From assembly GCF_030324495.1 (NCBI RefSeq), contig NZ_JACAGN010000021.1, forward strand, positions 1 to 61,853: 61,853 nucleotides of DNA. Direction: 5' to 3'. The position numbers were made by a program, and so were the translations under genes. The stretch is from Myroides sp. 1354 (GTDB lineage: Bacteria > Bacteroidota > Bacteroidia > Flavobacteriales > Flavobacteriaceae). Below the pieces are notes generated by a model. It ran no database searches and was not told the DNA's origin. It saw nothing but the letters and a program-made list of their open reading frames with translations. Below are positions 49,220 through 58,708 of the stretch, piece after piece (positions within the stretch are counted from its first letter, which is position 1; each line of letters opens with the position of its first letter).

Positions 49220-50356
49220 TTAATAAGTCACGTAATCTGTAATTTCTAAACCATATCCGATCATTCCCACGCGTTTTTCTGGTTCAGAATTGGTCATTAG
49301 GCGAATATTGGTGATTCCCAAATCGTGTAAAATCTGAGCACCAATACCGAAGTCTTTCTCATCTCCTGGTAATTTTGGCGTTTCCATATCCAAAGTTCCA
49401 TTCAATTGATCCTTGATAAAACTCAATCGTCTCAACAAACTAATGTTTTGTGCATCTTGATTGATGAATAAAATAGCCCCTTTTCCTTCTTCGTTTATCT
49501 TGTTAAAGGCCGACTCAATGCGCACGTCTAATTTTCCGCTCAACGCATCTAAAATGTCATTACTTCCAATCATTGAATTGATACGCGTTAAAACCGCCTC
49601 ATCCTCTTTCCACTCTCCTCTTGTTAAGGCGATGTGGATTTGTTTGTTTGTAATTTGTTGGTATGCGCGCAATCTAAATTTTCCGAAACGCGTTTCGATT
49701 TCAAAATCTTCTTTTTTATCAATCAAGCTATCGTGTTTCATGCGATAAGCAACTAAAGCTTCGATTGAAATAATTTTTAAATCCCATTTCTTCGCTACTT
49801 CAACTAATTGCGGAAGACGAGCCATCGTTCCATCCTCATTTAAAATCTCAACTAAAATCCCCGCAGATTTAAATCCAGCTAAACGCGCTAAATCTACTGC
49901 TGCTTCTGTATGCCCTGTACGACGTAAAACACCGCCTTGTTTGGCAATCAAAGGAAATATATGTCCCGGACGTCCTAAATCCTCTGGTTTAGTGCTATCA
50001 TCAACCAACGACAAAATAGTCTTTGCACGGTCTTGTACTGAAATCCCCGTTGTACAGCCATTACCGATTAAATCGATAGAAACTGTAAACGCCGTTTGAT
50101 GCAATACCGTATTATTTTGAACCATTGGTTTTAAATCTAATTCTCTACAGCGCTTTTCATTCAATGGAGCACAGATTAAACCACGTCCATGTGTAGCCAT
50201 GAAATTAATCATCTCTGGTGTGGCCATCTCCGCTGCTGCTATAAAATCCCCTTCATTCTCACGATCTTCATCATCCACGACAATAATTACTTTTCCCGCT
50301 CTAATATCTTCTATAGCTTCTTCTATCGTATTTAATTGAATATGATTCGTTGACAT
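49220..50356 (-). CDS. ribBA: RibBA: DHBP synthase with degenerate GTP cyclohydrolase II half
   Basis: Residues 1-205 form 3,4-dihydroxy-2-butanone-4-phosphate synthase (riboflavin precursor synthesis): VIIVVDDEDRENEGDFIAAA, GRGLICAPL, STKPEDLGRPGHIFPLIAKQ and RTGHTEAAVDLARLAG. Residues 210-378 keep the shape of GTP cyclohydrolase II (TRFGKFRLRAYQQ, DFGIGAQILHDLG, GYGLEI) but lack the three zinc-binding cysteines of the SxRCDCG-type motif and the RGxEGRGIGL loop. So only the first activity is expected. A separate ribA may exist elsewhere. It is the first chromosomal protein gene right of tRNA-Ser, leftward, sharing direction with the next genes. Confidence 0.9.
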   Translation of the reverse strand: MSTNHIQLNTIEEAIEDIRAGKVIIVVDDEDRENEGDFIAAAEMATPEMINFMATHGRGLICAPLNEKRCRELDLKPMVQNNTVLHQTAFTVSIDLIGNGCTTGISVQDRAKTILSLVDDSTKPEDLGRPGHIFPLIAKQGGVLRRTGHTEAAVDLARLAGFKSAGILVEILNEDGTMARLPQLVEVAKKWDLKIISIEALVAYRMKHDSLIDKKEDFEIETRFGKFRLRAYQQITNKQIHIALTRGEWKEDEAVLTRINSMIGSNDILDALSGKLDVRIESAFNKINEEGKGAILFINQDAQNISLLRRLSFIKDQLNGTLDMETPKLPGDEKDFGIGAQILHDLGITNIRLMTNSEPEKRVGMIGYGLEITDYVTY

Positions 50357-50378
50357 AATAAATATTTTTTGTTGTGTG

Positions 50379-51890
50379 TTATTCTATTGTTTGTTCTTCT
50401 TCTTTTGCTGGCTGTTTTTTGGTCAATAATCCCTTAAAGAAATCTCCAATTGTTGAAAAGAATCCCAAGAAATTCACCTCTCCATTATCGCGTGTTGCTT
50501 TTAAGGTTAAGAAGATAGCCAAAGGAGTAAGCACCATAGCTCCCGCCCAAGCCCCTAAAACAGGTTGTATTCCATCCTCTTGCGCCAATTTTTTTCCGAA
50601 TGTATTGACAAAGTGATATAAAATAAAGATAATCACCGCAAATACAATTGGCAATCCCAACCCTCCTTTTCGAATAATAGCACCTAGAGGAGCTCCAATA
50701 AAATACATCAAAAAGCAAGAATAGGCAATCACGAATTTTTCATATAACGCTAAATAGTGATCATTTAGTTTTTTAATCTGTCCCAATGAAGCGACATCAT
50801 TTGACTCCGTATTAAACACAATATTATTCGTATAATCAATCGAAGACTGCAAAATTCTTCCTTGCATGGATTCAGAGAAATTGGCTAAAGCATTCCCTTT
50901 TAAGTCAATTGCTTTCTCTTTAATCGAATCTTTTGCTTCCTTTTCTACTGTAGCTGAAGCTACACTCTTCTTGTAATTATAGGGATTGTAAATGCTGTTA
51001 TAACGCAGTAACATATTCTCCATATTGGAGTTTTTATCGCGAACCAAGGCTGTTTCTAAAGAATCAATGGTATAGGTTAACTCTTTAATATTCAACATAT
51101 GGTAGGTATTCTTAATTTCTTCTCTTTCCATACCATCATCTTGCAAAGCACCAAGATCAATATTCATGGTATATTTTTCAAAAGCCACTTTGGTAAACGG
51201 TCTCTTGCGCATTTGAGCTGTCGACTTCGGCACGACATCTTCGTAATAATTTCCGTCGAATAAATGCAATTGCAAAATACTAGAAGAATTGTCTGACTCT
51301 AACTCCCCATCAACAGAGCGAATAACCGCTTTATTATCATAACCTGATGCCGATTTAATGTGCATGGTTACATTCTCTAAATACTGTCCTTTTTCGCCTG
51401 TTTTCTTATCAACTTTTATATTAATCGCTCCTACATCATTAAACTGTCCTGCGGCAATCGCCATGGCAGGTTTCGTTTGTAGAATCTCTTTTCGCATATT
51501 GATAAAGCGATATTCCGCTTTTGGAATCACATCATTCGCAAACCAAAACGAGATTAAAGCCAGTATAGCAATAAAAATAGACAGCGGTTGCATGGCTCTT
51601 TTCAATGAAATTCCCGAAGCTTTCATCGCAGCAAATTCATAGTGTTCAGCAAAGTTTCCAAAGGTCATAATCGATGCCAATAAAACAGATAAAGGCAAAA
51701 CCAGCGGAATCATCTTAGGCGAATAAAACAATAGAAATTGTACGATGATAAAGAAATCTAAATCTTTACCAGCTAATTCAGTAATAAACAACCAAATTCC
51801 CTGTAAAATAAAGATAAAGTAAAGAATGATAAACACTGTAAACAGCGTCGATACAAAAGAGGTTAGTATATAGCGATCAAGTATTTTCAC
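50379..51890 (-). CDS. LptF/LptG-family lipopolysaccharide transport permease
   Basis: The 503-residue protein has the YjgP/YjgQ layout: three N-terminal membrane helices (LFTVFIILYFIFILQGIWL, FIIVQFLLFYSPKMIPLVL, LISFWFANDVIPKAE), a long periplasmic beta-jellyroll domain at about 130-390, and three C-terminal helices (FVIAYSCFLMYFIGAPLGAI, GLPIVFAVIIFILYHFV, VLGAWAGAMVLTPLAIFLTL). It would be a permease subunit moving LPS from inner membrane to the Lpt bridge. Only one such gene is here; LptF and LptG cannot be separated by eye. It lies 8 bp after lolA, likely one operon. Confidence 0.9.
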   Translation of the reverse strand: MKILDRYILTSFVSTLFTVFIILYFIFILQGIWLFITELAGKDLDFFIIVQFLLFYSPKMIPLVLPLSVLLASIMTFGNFAEHYEFAAMKASGISLKRAMQPLSIFIAILALISFWFANDVIPKAEYRFINMRKEILQTKPAMAIAAGQFNDVGAINIKVDKKTGEKGQYLENVTMHIKSASGYDNKAVIRSVDGELESDNSSSILQLHLFDGNYYEDVVPKSTAQMRKRPFTKVAFEKYTMNIDLGALQDDGMEREEIKNTYHMLNIKELTYTIDSLETALVRDKNSNMENMLLRYNSIYNPYNYKKSVASATVEKEAKDSIKEKAIDLKGNALANFSESMQGRILQSSIDYTNNIVFNTESNDVASLGQIKKLNDHYLALYEKFVIAYSCFLMYFIGAPLGAIIRKGGLGLPIVFAVIIFILYHFVNTFGKKLAQEDGIQPVLGAWAGAMVLTPLAIFLTLKATRDNGEVNFLGFFSTIGDFFKGLLTKKQPAKEEEQTIE

Positions 51891-51898
51891 GAAAGGAA

Positions 51899-52543
51899 TT
51901 AATCTATGTTATTGATGTAATAAGTTGAATAATCTGCGCTTGTAAAGGTAAAATGATTTTTCGACATAGTTTGGTTAGTTTTAAAAGATTTAACCGTCAA
52001 GACTGACTTCGAACCATTTTTATTCACTTGAATCTTGGTATAAATCTGTTTTGTTGCGTGATCTACACCTACCAATACCTCTTTAATCCCCGATTTTTTA
52101 TCTAGTGGAATTAATTTAATGTATTGAATTTCTTTGCCTTTAATATTCTGTAAAATATCCCATTGCAAGTCATACCCTTCTTTATAGAAAGTCAATATTT
52201 GTAAAGGTAGCGCATTGTCTATTTTTTTGGGATCGTATTTTGAAACTGTTACTTCTTTATCCTCATCGCTAATCGTGTAAATCTTCTTTCCATCGAAAAT
52301 ACGCGTCATATCCATAAACGTCAAGCGATACAAATTCTCTTTTAAATCGATATGTCCATCTGTTTCTTGATTAACATCACCTGATTTCCCATCGATCTGA
52401 GCGTAGTGAAAATCAATTGAAATAGTTGAATAACTGGCTATTTTCTTATTTACTTCATCCAAATAATTTCTCGCACGTTGACTACTTTGTCCATACGTTA
52501 GCGCTGTACTACACACTAATAAAAGAAATACTATTTTTTTCAT
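51899..52543 (-). CDS. lolA: LolA-type outer membrane lipoprotein carrier
   Basis: The 214-residue protein has a signal peptide (MKKIVFLLLVCSTALTYGQS) and the LolA-like beta fold: KKIASYSTISIDFHYAQIDG, GHIDLKENLYRLTFMDMTRI, DGKKIYTISDEDKEVTVSKY and the C-terminal strand KNHFTFTSADYSTYYI. It carries lipoproteins across the periplasm from the inner to the outer membrane. Conserved LolA tryptophans are replaced by other aromatics, as usual in Bacteroidota. It lies between ftsK (17 bp upstream) and the LptF/G gene, a common flavobacterial order. Confidence 0.88.
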   Translation of the reverse strand: MKKIVFLLLVCSTALTYGQSSQRARNYLDEVNKKIASYSTISIDFHYAQIDGKSGDVNQETDGHIDLKENLYRLTFMDMTRIFDGKKIYTISDEDKEVTVSKYDPKKIDNALPLQILTFYKEGYDLQWDILQNIKGKEIQYIKLIPLDKKSGIKEVLVGVDHATKQIYTKIQVNKNGSKSVLTVKSFKTNQTMSKNHFTFTSADYSTYYINNID

Positions 52544-52560
52544 GTTTACTCTTGGTTTTC

Positions 52561-55083
52561 TTAGTTAAATAAGTCGTTTTGTTCTTCTTGAAAGAAGTGA
52601 TCTAAAGCTACTAAATCTGGAATTAATACACTACGCGCTTTACTTCCTTCAAAAGGGCCTACGATACCTGCGGCTTCTAATTGGTCAATAATTCGTCCAG
52701 CGCGATTATAGCCTAGTTTTAATTTTCGCTGTAGCAAAGACGCTGATCCCTGCTGAGCGGTAACTATAATTTCCGCAGCCTCTCTAAATAGAGAATCACG
52801 CTCACTAATATCCATATCCAAAGCAGATAAGCTTCCTTCCTCACCCACATATTCAGGCAACAAATACGCATCTGGATACGCTTTCTGTCCACCGATATAT
52901 TCCGTAATTTTTTCTACTTCTGGTGTATCGACAAATGCACATTGCACGCGAACAAGATCATTTCCTTGAGTATACAGTAAATCCCCTCTACCAATTAACT
53001 GATCTGCCCCTTGTTGATCGAGAATCGTACGGGAGTCAATCTTAGAAGTTACGCGAAATGCAATTCGCGCAGGGAAGTTTGCTTTAATAATCCCCGTAAT
53101 TACGTTAACGGAAGGACGTTGAGTTGCAATAATCAAGTGAATTCCAATTGCACGAGCTAACTGTGCCAAACGCGCAATAGGTGTTTCAACGTCTTTTCCT
53201 GCAGTCATAATCAAATCCGCAAACTCGTCAATAACCAAAACGATATAAGGTAAAAAACGATGTCCATTTTCTGGATTTAAACGTCTCTGTTTAAATTTCT
53301 CATTGTATTCCTTGATGTTGCGCACCATCGCATCCTTCAGCAAACTATAACGGTTATCCATTTCAATACAAAGTGAATTCAATGTATTGATAACCTTAGT
53401 ATTGTCTGTGATAATCGCTTCCTCAGAATCCGGTAGTTTTGCCAAATAGTGGCGTTCAATCTTATTGAATAGGGTCAACTCTACTTTCTTCGGATCGACT
53501 AAGACAAATTTCACCTCTGCGGGGTGTTTCTTGTATAGCAAGGACGTTAATAAAGCATTTAATCCTACGGACTTCCCTTGTCCTGTAGCTCCTGCCATCA
53601 ATAAGTGAGGCATTTTTGCCAAATCCACCACAAACGTTTCATTGGAAATTGTTTTCCCCAAAGCAACGGGTAATTCCATTTCTGCACTTTGAAACTTAGG
53701 AGAACCAATTACACTGCGCATAGACACCGTAGATGGACTTGTATTTGGAACCTCAATACCAATGGTTCCTTTTCCTGGAATAGGTGCAATAATACGAATT
53801 CCCAAAGCCGCCAAGGACAAAGCAATATCATCCTCTAAGTTTTTAATTTTAGAAATACGCACCCCTGCTTCTGGTACAATTTCGTACAGTGTTACCGTCG
53901 GTCCTACCGTAGCTTTAATTTGTGCAATATCAATCTTATAATTGCGTAACGTTTCTACGATATTATTCTTATTCTCTTCTAATTCCTCTTGATTTATAGT
54001 AATACTACCTGTTCCGTAATCTTTCAATAAATCTATAGATGGAAATTGGTAATTAGACAACTCTAAGGTAGGATCAAATTCTCCAAAATCTTGTACCAAT
54101 TGAGCCGCTAAATTTTCTTCTACAGTACCCTCATCTTTTGGAGCCTCAATCACGAATTCTTCTGTAGAAATAGGTTTAAATCCTTCCTCTTTTTTATGTT
54201 CAGCGCCTTCTTTTTTAAGGGGTAGATTCAATTCAGAACTATGTCCAATTGTCGGTTTAATACTTTTGTGATCAATAGAAAAAGCAGAAGGTTGCACTTC
54301 CTTTTCGCGGATTTCCTCTTCAGGTTGAATAGCTTTTACTACCTTATCTTCTACAGAGGCAATTGGTTCTTTTTGATCTTCTGTCTCTACTTTTACTGTC
54401 GCTTGATTCACCACTGGAGTTGAAGGTATCTCTTTGTCAAAAGAAGCATCATCTAACTTACTAGCTGGAGAAATTTTAGCAAACTTTTCAGGCATAGCCG
54501 CGATAAAATCGCGAATTCTTGTAGGAGATAATTTATATCGGAACAAAAAGAAAGTCAACGTAATAAAGCTAATCAACAAGATAGTACCTGCAGTTCCCAA
54601 GTAATCCGTTAAATACAAATTAATCTCATAGCCTACTGTACCACCTAAGAGCGGATTAGATTTCCAAAAGAAACCTAAAAATGCACCTAATAATACCATG
54701 GAAGTAAGATCCCAAAAGATAACTTTTTTTATTCTTTTTGAAGCAATGCCAAAAAAAGCATAGACTCCGGTGTGGACTAATAACTTAGCAAAGAAAAAAG
54801 AGGCTAATCCAAACCCTTGGTAAATAAACACATGTCCCAAATAAGCACCTAGTTTACCCAACCAGTTATTTACTTCAAGCTCTCTATTTCCTACATCAAT
54901 TAAATTACTCTGATCTTCTATTCCAGTAATAAAATAAGAAACAAAACTCAAAGTAAGGGATATCCCTACAATAATCAATAAGATAGAAAATAGGAAACGC
55001 GAATTTTTTAAAATAGTCGTATCGTATTTTTTTTGTTCAAGCGGGGCTGTTTTTTTCTTTGTTGATTTATTTTCTCTTTCCAT
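52561..55083 (-). CDS. ftsK: FtsK/SpoIIIE DNA translocase
   Basis: The 840-residue protein has four N-terminal membrane helices (about 28-185), an acidic linker to about 330, and a RecA-like motor: alpha/beta part with LPHLLMAGATGQGKSVGLNA (Walker A) at about 475-490, IVLVIDEFADLIM (Walker B) and LIIATQRPSVNVITGIIKAN. The C-terminal gamma winged helix (GSASLLQRKLKLGYNRAGRI, then IIDQLEAAGIVGPFEGSKAR) recognises KOPS-like sites and activates XerCD at dif. It pumps chromosome ends through the closing septum. The same gene order with lolA and a LptF/G gene supports a flavobacterial host. Confidence 0.95.
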   Translation of the reverse strand: MERENKSTKKKTAPLEQKKYDTTILKNSRFLFSILLIIVGISLTLSFVSYFITGIEDQSNLIDVGNRELEVNNWLGKLGAYLGHVFIYQGFGLASFFFAKLLVHTGVYAFFGIASKRIKKVIFWDLTSMVLLGAFLGFFWKSNPLLGGTVGYEINLYLTDYLGTAGTILLISFITLTFFLFRYKLSPTRIRDFIAAMPEKFAKISPASKLDDASFDKEIPSTPVVNQATVKVETEDQKEPIASVEDKVVKAIQPEEEIREKEVQPSAFSIDHKSIKPTIGHSSELNLPLKKEGAEHKKEEGFKPISTEEFVIEAPKDEGTVEENLAAQLVQDFGEFDPTLELSNYQFPSIDLLKDYGTGSITINQEELEENKNNIVETLRNYKIDIAQIKATVGPTVTLYEIVPEAGVRISKIKNLEDDIALSLAALGIRIIAPIPGKGTIGIEVPNTSPSTVSMRSVIGSPKFQSAEMELPVALGKTISNETFVVDLAKMPHLLMAGATGQGKSVGLNALLTSLLYKKHPAEVKFVLVDPKKVELTLFNKIERHYLAKLPDSEEAIITDNTKVINTLNSLCIEMDNRYSLLKDAMVRNIKEYNEKFKQRRLNPENGHRFLPYIVLVIDEFADLIMTAGKDVETPIARLAQLARAIGIHLIIATQRPSVNVITGIIKANFPARIAFRVTSKIDSRTILDQQGADQLIGRGDLLYTQGNDLVRVQCAFVDTPEVEKITEYIGGQKAYPDAYLLPEYVGEEGSLSALDMDISERDSLFREAAEIIVTAQQGSASLLQRKLKLGYNRAGRIIDQLEAAGIVGPFEGSKARSVLIPDLVALDHFFQEEQNDLFN

Positions 55084-55234
55084 TTATACATTGCAATTGA
55101 TAAGATAGGCTTTTACACTTTGCTCGCTAATGTAATAAAGTAAAAGATATCTTTAAAAAATGTACTTCATTTAACGAGCAAATGAATCACTTTCTTTAAA
55201 AATATCTTTTTTACATGCGCTACTTTTAATCTGC

Positions 55235-55732
55235 TTACAAAGCAGCTAAAGCTAATTCATAGTTTGGTTCGTCTGCTGTTTCGGCAACTTGTTCGGTATA
55301 AACAACTTGTCCTTCTTCGTTAAGCACAACAATTGAACGCGATAATAAACCTGTTAAAGGTCCATCAGTAAAAGTCAACCCATAAGCTTGTCCAAATGCT
55401 CCTGCTCTAAAGTCAGACAACATCACAACATTGTCAATTCCTTCAGCCCCACAAAAACGAGTCTGAGCAAAAGGCAAATCTTTAGAAATACACAATACCA
55501 CAGTATTTGCTAATTGTGCAGCTTTCTGATTGAACGTGCGAACAGATGTTGCACATGTTGGCGTATCTACGCTAGGAAAAATATTTAAAACTACTTTTTT
55601 ACCTGCGAAATCCGCTAATTTTTTTGTAGATAAATCTACTCCAACTAATTCAAAATTAGGAGCTACCGAACCTACACTTGGTAATTCACCTACTGTGTGA
55701 AACGGATTATTTTTTAATGTAACTGTTGCCAT
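55235..55732 (-). CDS. tpx: Thiol peroxidase Tpx
   Basis: The 165-residue peroxiredoxin has the Tpx signature SVDTPTCATS with peroxidatic Cys60 and resolving Cys94 in RFCGAEG, the normal spacing for atypical two-cysteine peroxiredoxins. The start MATVTLKNNPFHTVGELPSV and the region RAGAFGQAYGLTFTDGPLTG are typical. It reduces hydrogen and lipid peroxides with thioredoxin in the cytoplasm. The gene stands alone; a 150-bp spacer with a partly symmetric sequence (GATATCTTTAAA... TTTAAAAATATC) separates it from ftsK. Confidence 0.95.
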   Translation of the reverse strand: MATVTLKNNPFHTVGELPSVGSVAPNFELVGVDLSTKKLADFAGKKVVLNIFPSVDTPTCATSVRTFNQKAAQLANTVVLCISKDLPFAQTRFCGAEGIDNVVMLSDFRAGAFGQAYGLTFTDGPLTGLLSRSIVVLNEEGQVVYTEQVAETADEPNYELALAAL

Positions 55733-55861
55733 ACCTTACTTTTTTATTCAAACAAAAATAAGAAAAAATGCCCAACTATTTGATTTAATTATTGCGAAGT
55801 CTTATCGCAAAACAGACTATTTCATAGGAAGAAGATTTTAGGACATATATCCCTAGAGGAG

Positions 55862-55893
55862 AACTCATAACTCATAACTCATAACTCATAACT
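55862..55893. repeat. Heptamer tandem repeat at a gene end
   Basis: AACTCAT is repeated four and a half times. It contains the stop codon and last codons of the MocR-type gene (frame ESYEL-stop at 55879), so changes in copy number would alter only the protein tail or the spacer. Confidence 0.85.
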
Positions 55894-57330
55894 TTCAATA
55901 ACCTTCTTCAACAACAATACTGTTTGTTCTAATTCTTTCTCATTCATTGACGCAAAACCAAAGCGGAATGCATTTAATTCAATTGCAGATCGTTTAATAG
56001 ATAGCTGTGGATGTCGAACTAAATATTCCACAAGCCCAGGTTTGTTTAGCATCAACCATATAGCCATCCCTCCTGAAGGTAGACTATACGTCAAATGAGT
56101 GCTCAAGTGTTCTTGCAACAATTGATCTAAATAATCCCGACGCGAAAAATAGCATTTCTTCGCTTTCTTAATATGTCGTTTTAACTCCCCCATTTTAATC
56201 AACTCGGCCAGTGCATTTTGCATATAACCATCAACACCTACATCAATTAATTTACGCAATGCTACACCTTGTTCAATAAAATTAAAAGGAGCGACCATAA
56301 ACCCAATGCGAATTGAAGGATCTAGAAGTTTAGAAAAAGATCCGATATAAATGATATTGCCTTGATGTGGACTACTGGCTAAAGGTAAATAAGGAGAAGA
56401 GGCATAGTGATAATCATAGTCGTAATCATCTTCGATAATGGTAAATGCATATTGTTGAGACAACTTAAGCAACGCGATTCTTCTATCAATACTCATGGTT
56501 ACGGTTGTCGGATAATGATGATGAGGAATCACATAAATGGCTTTAATCGGTTGTTTCTCACAAATTGCTTGTAGCTCTTCCACGATTAAACCACAGTCAT
56601 CTACTCCTACTTCAAGTACAGTTGCTCCCGTTTGTTCAAATACTTGAGTCGCTTTAGCGTAATTCGGTTTTCCCACAATCACAACATCCCCTTTTGCCAA
56701 GAGTAATTGTGCGGCTAAATAGATGCTCATCTGTGCTCCATGGGTAATCAAAAGATGTTCTTTTTCAATGTTTAACCCTCGAGTCTCTGACAAATAATCA
56801 GCTAATACTTCACGCAATTTTAAACTCCCTTGTGCACTGCCAAAAGTTGCATTGCGAATACTGTGTTTCTTTGAGGTATACGAACGATAAATTTTTAATA
56901 AATCATCAATAGGCGAAAGTCGCACATCGGGGAAACCATCATCTATAATTACATCCGCTAATAGAGAAGTAGATTTTGTCTTAGGAGGCGTTATTTGCTT
57001 AAAAGGCAAACGAAACAAAGTTCCATAAGATGATTCATTCGTCTCTTCTGACCATTTCTTAGGCTTTAAACTGGGGATTTTATCCGAAACTGCTACGTAT
57101 TTACGCGGTACTGAAACGACCCAATCTTGCGCTTCTAGTTCTTCATAAGCTGCAACAATCGTTTTGCGGTGAACAGCAAGTAGCTTGGCTAAGTCACGCG
57201 TGCTTGGTAGATGGGTATTCGCTTTGATAATTCCTTGACTAATCGCATTGATAAACGAAATAGCAATCTGTCTATAAATGGGAATTTTACTCTCTCGATC
57301 TAGGATGATGATTCTTTCAAATGGCAACAT
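55879..57330 (-). CDS. MocR-type regulator (GntR HTH plus aminotransferase domain)
   Basis: The 483-residue fusion has a GntR winged helix at about 10-80 (IPIYRQIAISFINAISQGII, LPSTRDLAKLLAVHRKTIVA) and a class I aminotransferase fold at 130-480. The PLP-binding lysine is in IYIGSFSKLLDPSIRIGFM, with HGAQMSIYLAAQLLLAKGD and IIEDDYDYDYHY as further family marks. These proteins sense PLP-linked amino compounds. Adjacent, divergently transcribed is a GNAT acetyltransferase gene, with repeated TGGAC boxes in the shared region, so this gene and that one are likely targets. PdxR is the best-known relative, but no pdx gene is here. Confidence 0.9.
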   Translation of the reverse strand: MLPFERIIILDRESKIPIYRQIAISFINAISQGIIKANTHLPSTRDLAKLLAVHRKTIVAAYEELEAQDWVVSVPRKYVAVSDKIPSLKPKKWSEETNESSYGTLFRLPFKQITPPKTKSTSLLADVIIDDGFPDVRLSPIDDLLKIYRSYTSKKHSIRNATFGSAQGSLKLREVLADYLSETRGLNIEKEHLLITHGAQMSIYLAAQLLLAKGDVVIVGKPNYAKATQVFEQTGATVLEVGVDDCGLIVEELQAICEKQPIKAIYVIPHHHYPTTVTMSIDRRIALLKLSQQYAFTIIEDDYDYDYHYASSPYLPLASSPHQGNIIYIGSFSKLLDPSIRIGFMVAPFNFIEQGVALRKLIDVGVDGYMQNALAELIKMGELKRHIKKAKKCYFSRRDYLDQLLQEHLSTHLTYSLPSGGMAIWLMLNKPGLVEYLVRHPQLSIKRSAIELNAFRFGFASMNEKELEQTVLLLKKVIESYEL

Positions 57331-57332
57331 AT

Positions 57333-57392
57333 TGGACTACTTATTATAACTTAACTGGACCACAAAGATAGTCCTAATCTCCTATACTTTTG
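57333..57392. promoter_or_regulatory. Probable MocR operator and GNAT promoter
   Basis: TGGACTAC at 57333 and TGGACCAC at 57356 form a direct repeat 23 bp apart, followed by an inverse TAGTCC at 57369-57374. A -7 element TACTTTTG lies at 57385-57392, reading toward the GNAT gene. MocR proteins commonly bind direct repeats spaced by about two helix turns. Confidence 0.55.
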
Positions 57393-57412
57393 TCTCGTAA
57401 AATAAAATAAAG

Positions 57413-57859
57413 ATGAACTACACAATTAAAAAAGCGAGCCTAGAAGATCTAAAAGAAGCGTCTGAATTATTTAATTTATACCGCATATTTTATCAACAAG
57501 AATCAGATTTACAAGGAAGTACAACTTTCATCAAAGAACGTTTACTCCATGGTGAATCCGATATTTTCTTAGCGATGATCGACAATAAAGCGGTTGGTTT
57601 CGTGCAATTGTACAAGCTTTTCCACTACATCAAATTGCAAAAGCAATGGTTATTAAGCGACTTATTTGTACACCCAGACCACAGAGGTAAAGGGTTGTCA
57701 GTAGCCTTAATTGATCGAAGCAAACAATGGTGTGATGAAACAGGTGCTTGTGGATTAATGCTCGAGACTGAAAAAACGAACATCATTGGTAATAATCTCT
57801 ATCCGAAATGTGATTTTCAATACGATGGAGTGCATAACTACTATAATTGGTGGAAATAA
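57413..57859 (+). CDS. GNAT-family N-acetyltransferase
   Basis: The 148-residue protein shows the GNAT order: start MNYTIKKASLEDLKEASELF, strand FLAMIDNKAVGFVQLYKLF, then acetyl-CoA loop LLSDLFVHPDHRGKGLSVAL (R/Q-x-x-G-x-G/A type: HRGKGLS), and the C-terminal GACGLMLETEKTNIIGNNLY and YPKCDFQYDGVHNYYNWW. The substrate is not evident. It is divergent from the MocR-type regulator gene, which probably controls it. Confidence 0.88.
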   Translation: MNYTIKKASLEDLKEASELFNLYRIFYQQESDLQGSTTFIKERLLHGESDIFLAMIDNKAVGFVQLYKLFHYIKLQKQWLLSDLFVHPDHRGKGLSVALIDRSKQWCDETGACGLMLETEKTNIIGNNLYPKCDFQYDGVHNYYNWWK

Positions 57860-57922
57860 GTCTAGTTTGTTGGCGGAGTCTCGGCTTCGCCAATTTTGTT
57901 TTTCTCTTAATTTATATCCTAT

Positions 57923-58651
57923 ATGTTACACATTCAAGAAAATATTACATCCATTTTACAGCGCATCGAAAAAGCTTGTATTGCAAATAACAGAGACCCA
58001 AAAGAAGTCCGATTGCTACTGGCTACGAAAACCGTCCCTGCTTCGAAAATTCGCCTCGCTTTAGCAACGGGTCAAACCTTGATTGCGGAAAACAAAATAC
58101 AGGAACTAAAAGAAAAATACCACGATCTTTTAGATCTAAAACCAACGAATCACTTCATTGGCCACTTGCAGACCAATAAAATAAAAGACGTTTTAAAATA
58201 CGATATTTCTTGTATTCATTCCGTTGATCGGTTGGACTTAGCCACTAAACTTCATCAGCGTTTAACGCTTGAAAATAAAACGATCGACATCTTAATTCAA
58301 ATCAATACGTCCAACGAGGAAAGTAAATTTGGCATCGCACCTGATCAAGCAATAGAACTCATCCAACAAGTGGCCCAGTTTCCAACCTTGCGCATTAAAG
58401 GCCTCATGACGATTGGTTTATTTAGTGCTGAAGAAGATAAAATTCGCCCCTGTTTTAAGTTACTAAAAGACATACAACAGCAAGTTATACAACTTAATAT
58501 ACCTCATGTTGAAATGCAAGAACTCTCTATGGGAATGAGTGGTGACTTAGAGATTGCCATTGCTGAAGGAGCGACGATTGTTCGTGTAGGTACAGCAATT
58601 TTTGGAGAACGCCTTTATCCAGATAGCTATTACTGGAACGAAAACAAATAA
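57923..58651 (+). CDS. yggS: YggS-family PLP-binding protein
   Basis: The 242-residue single-domain PLP protein has the family marks VRLLLATKTVPASKIRLALA (PLP lysine in ATKT), IAENKIQELKEKY, NHFIGHLQTNKIKDVLKYD, IHSVDRLDLA and, near the end, ELSMGMSGDLEIAIAEGAT and VRVGTAIFGER. It belongs to the fold-type III proteins that keep free PLP in balance. Length and motifs match the family. It starts 63 bp after the GNAT gene and may share its transcript. Confidence 0.92.
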   Translation: MLHIQENITSILQRIEKACIANNRDPKEVRLLLATKTVPASKIRLALATGQTLIAENKIQELKEKYHDLLDLKPTNHFIGHLQTNKIKDVLKYDISCIHSVDRLDLATKLHQRLTLENKTIDILIQINTSNEESKFGIAPDQAIELIQQVAQFPTLRIKGLMTIGLFSAEEDKIRPCFKLLKDIQQQVIQLNIPHVEMQELSMGMSGDLEIAIAEGATIVRVGTAIFGERLYPDSYYWNENK

Positions 58652-58708
58652 CAAATGCTTCATTGGTTTGGCATAAAAATTGTATTTTTAAGTTTAAACA
58701 CATAAACT

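Noticed and set aside
55118..55212. Small RNA in the ftsK-tpx spacer
   Set aside because: Only a broken inverted repeat (GATATCTTTAAA and TTTAAAAATATC) with no promoter or T-run, so no RNA gene can be supported.
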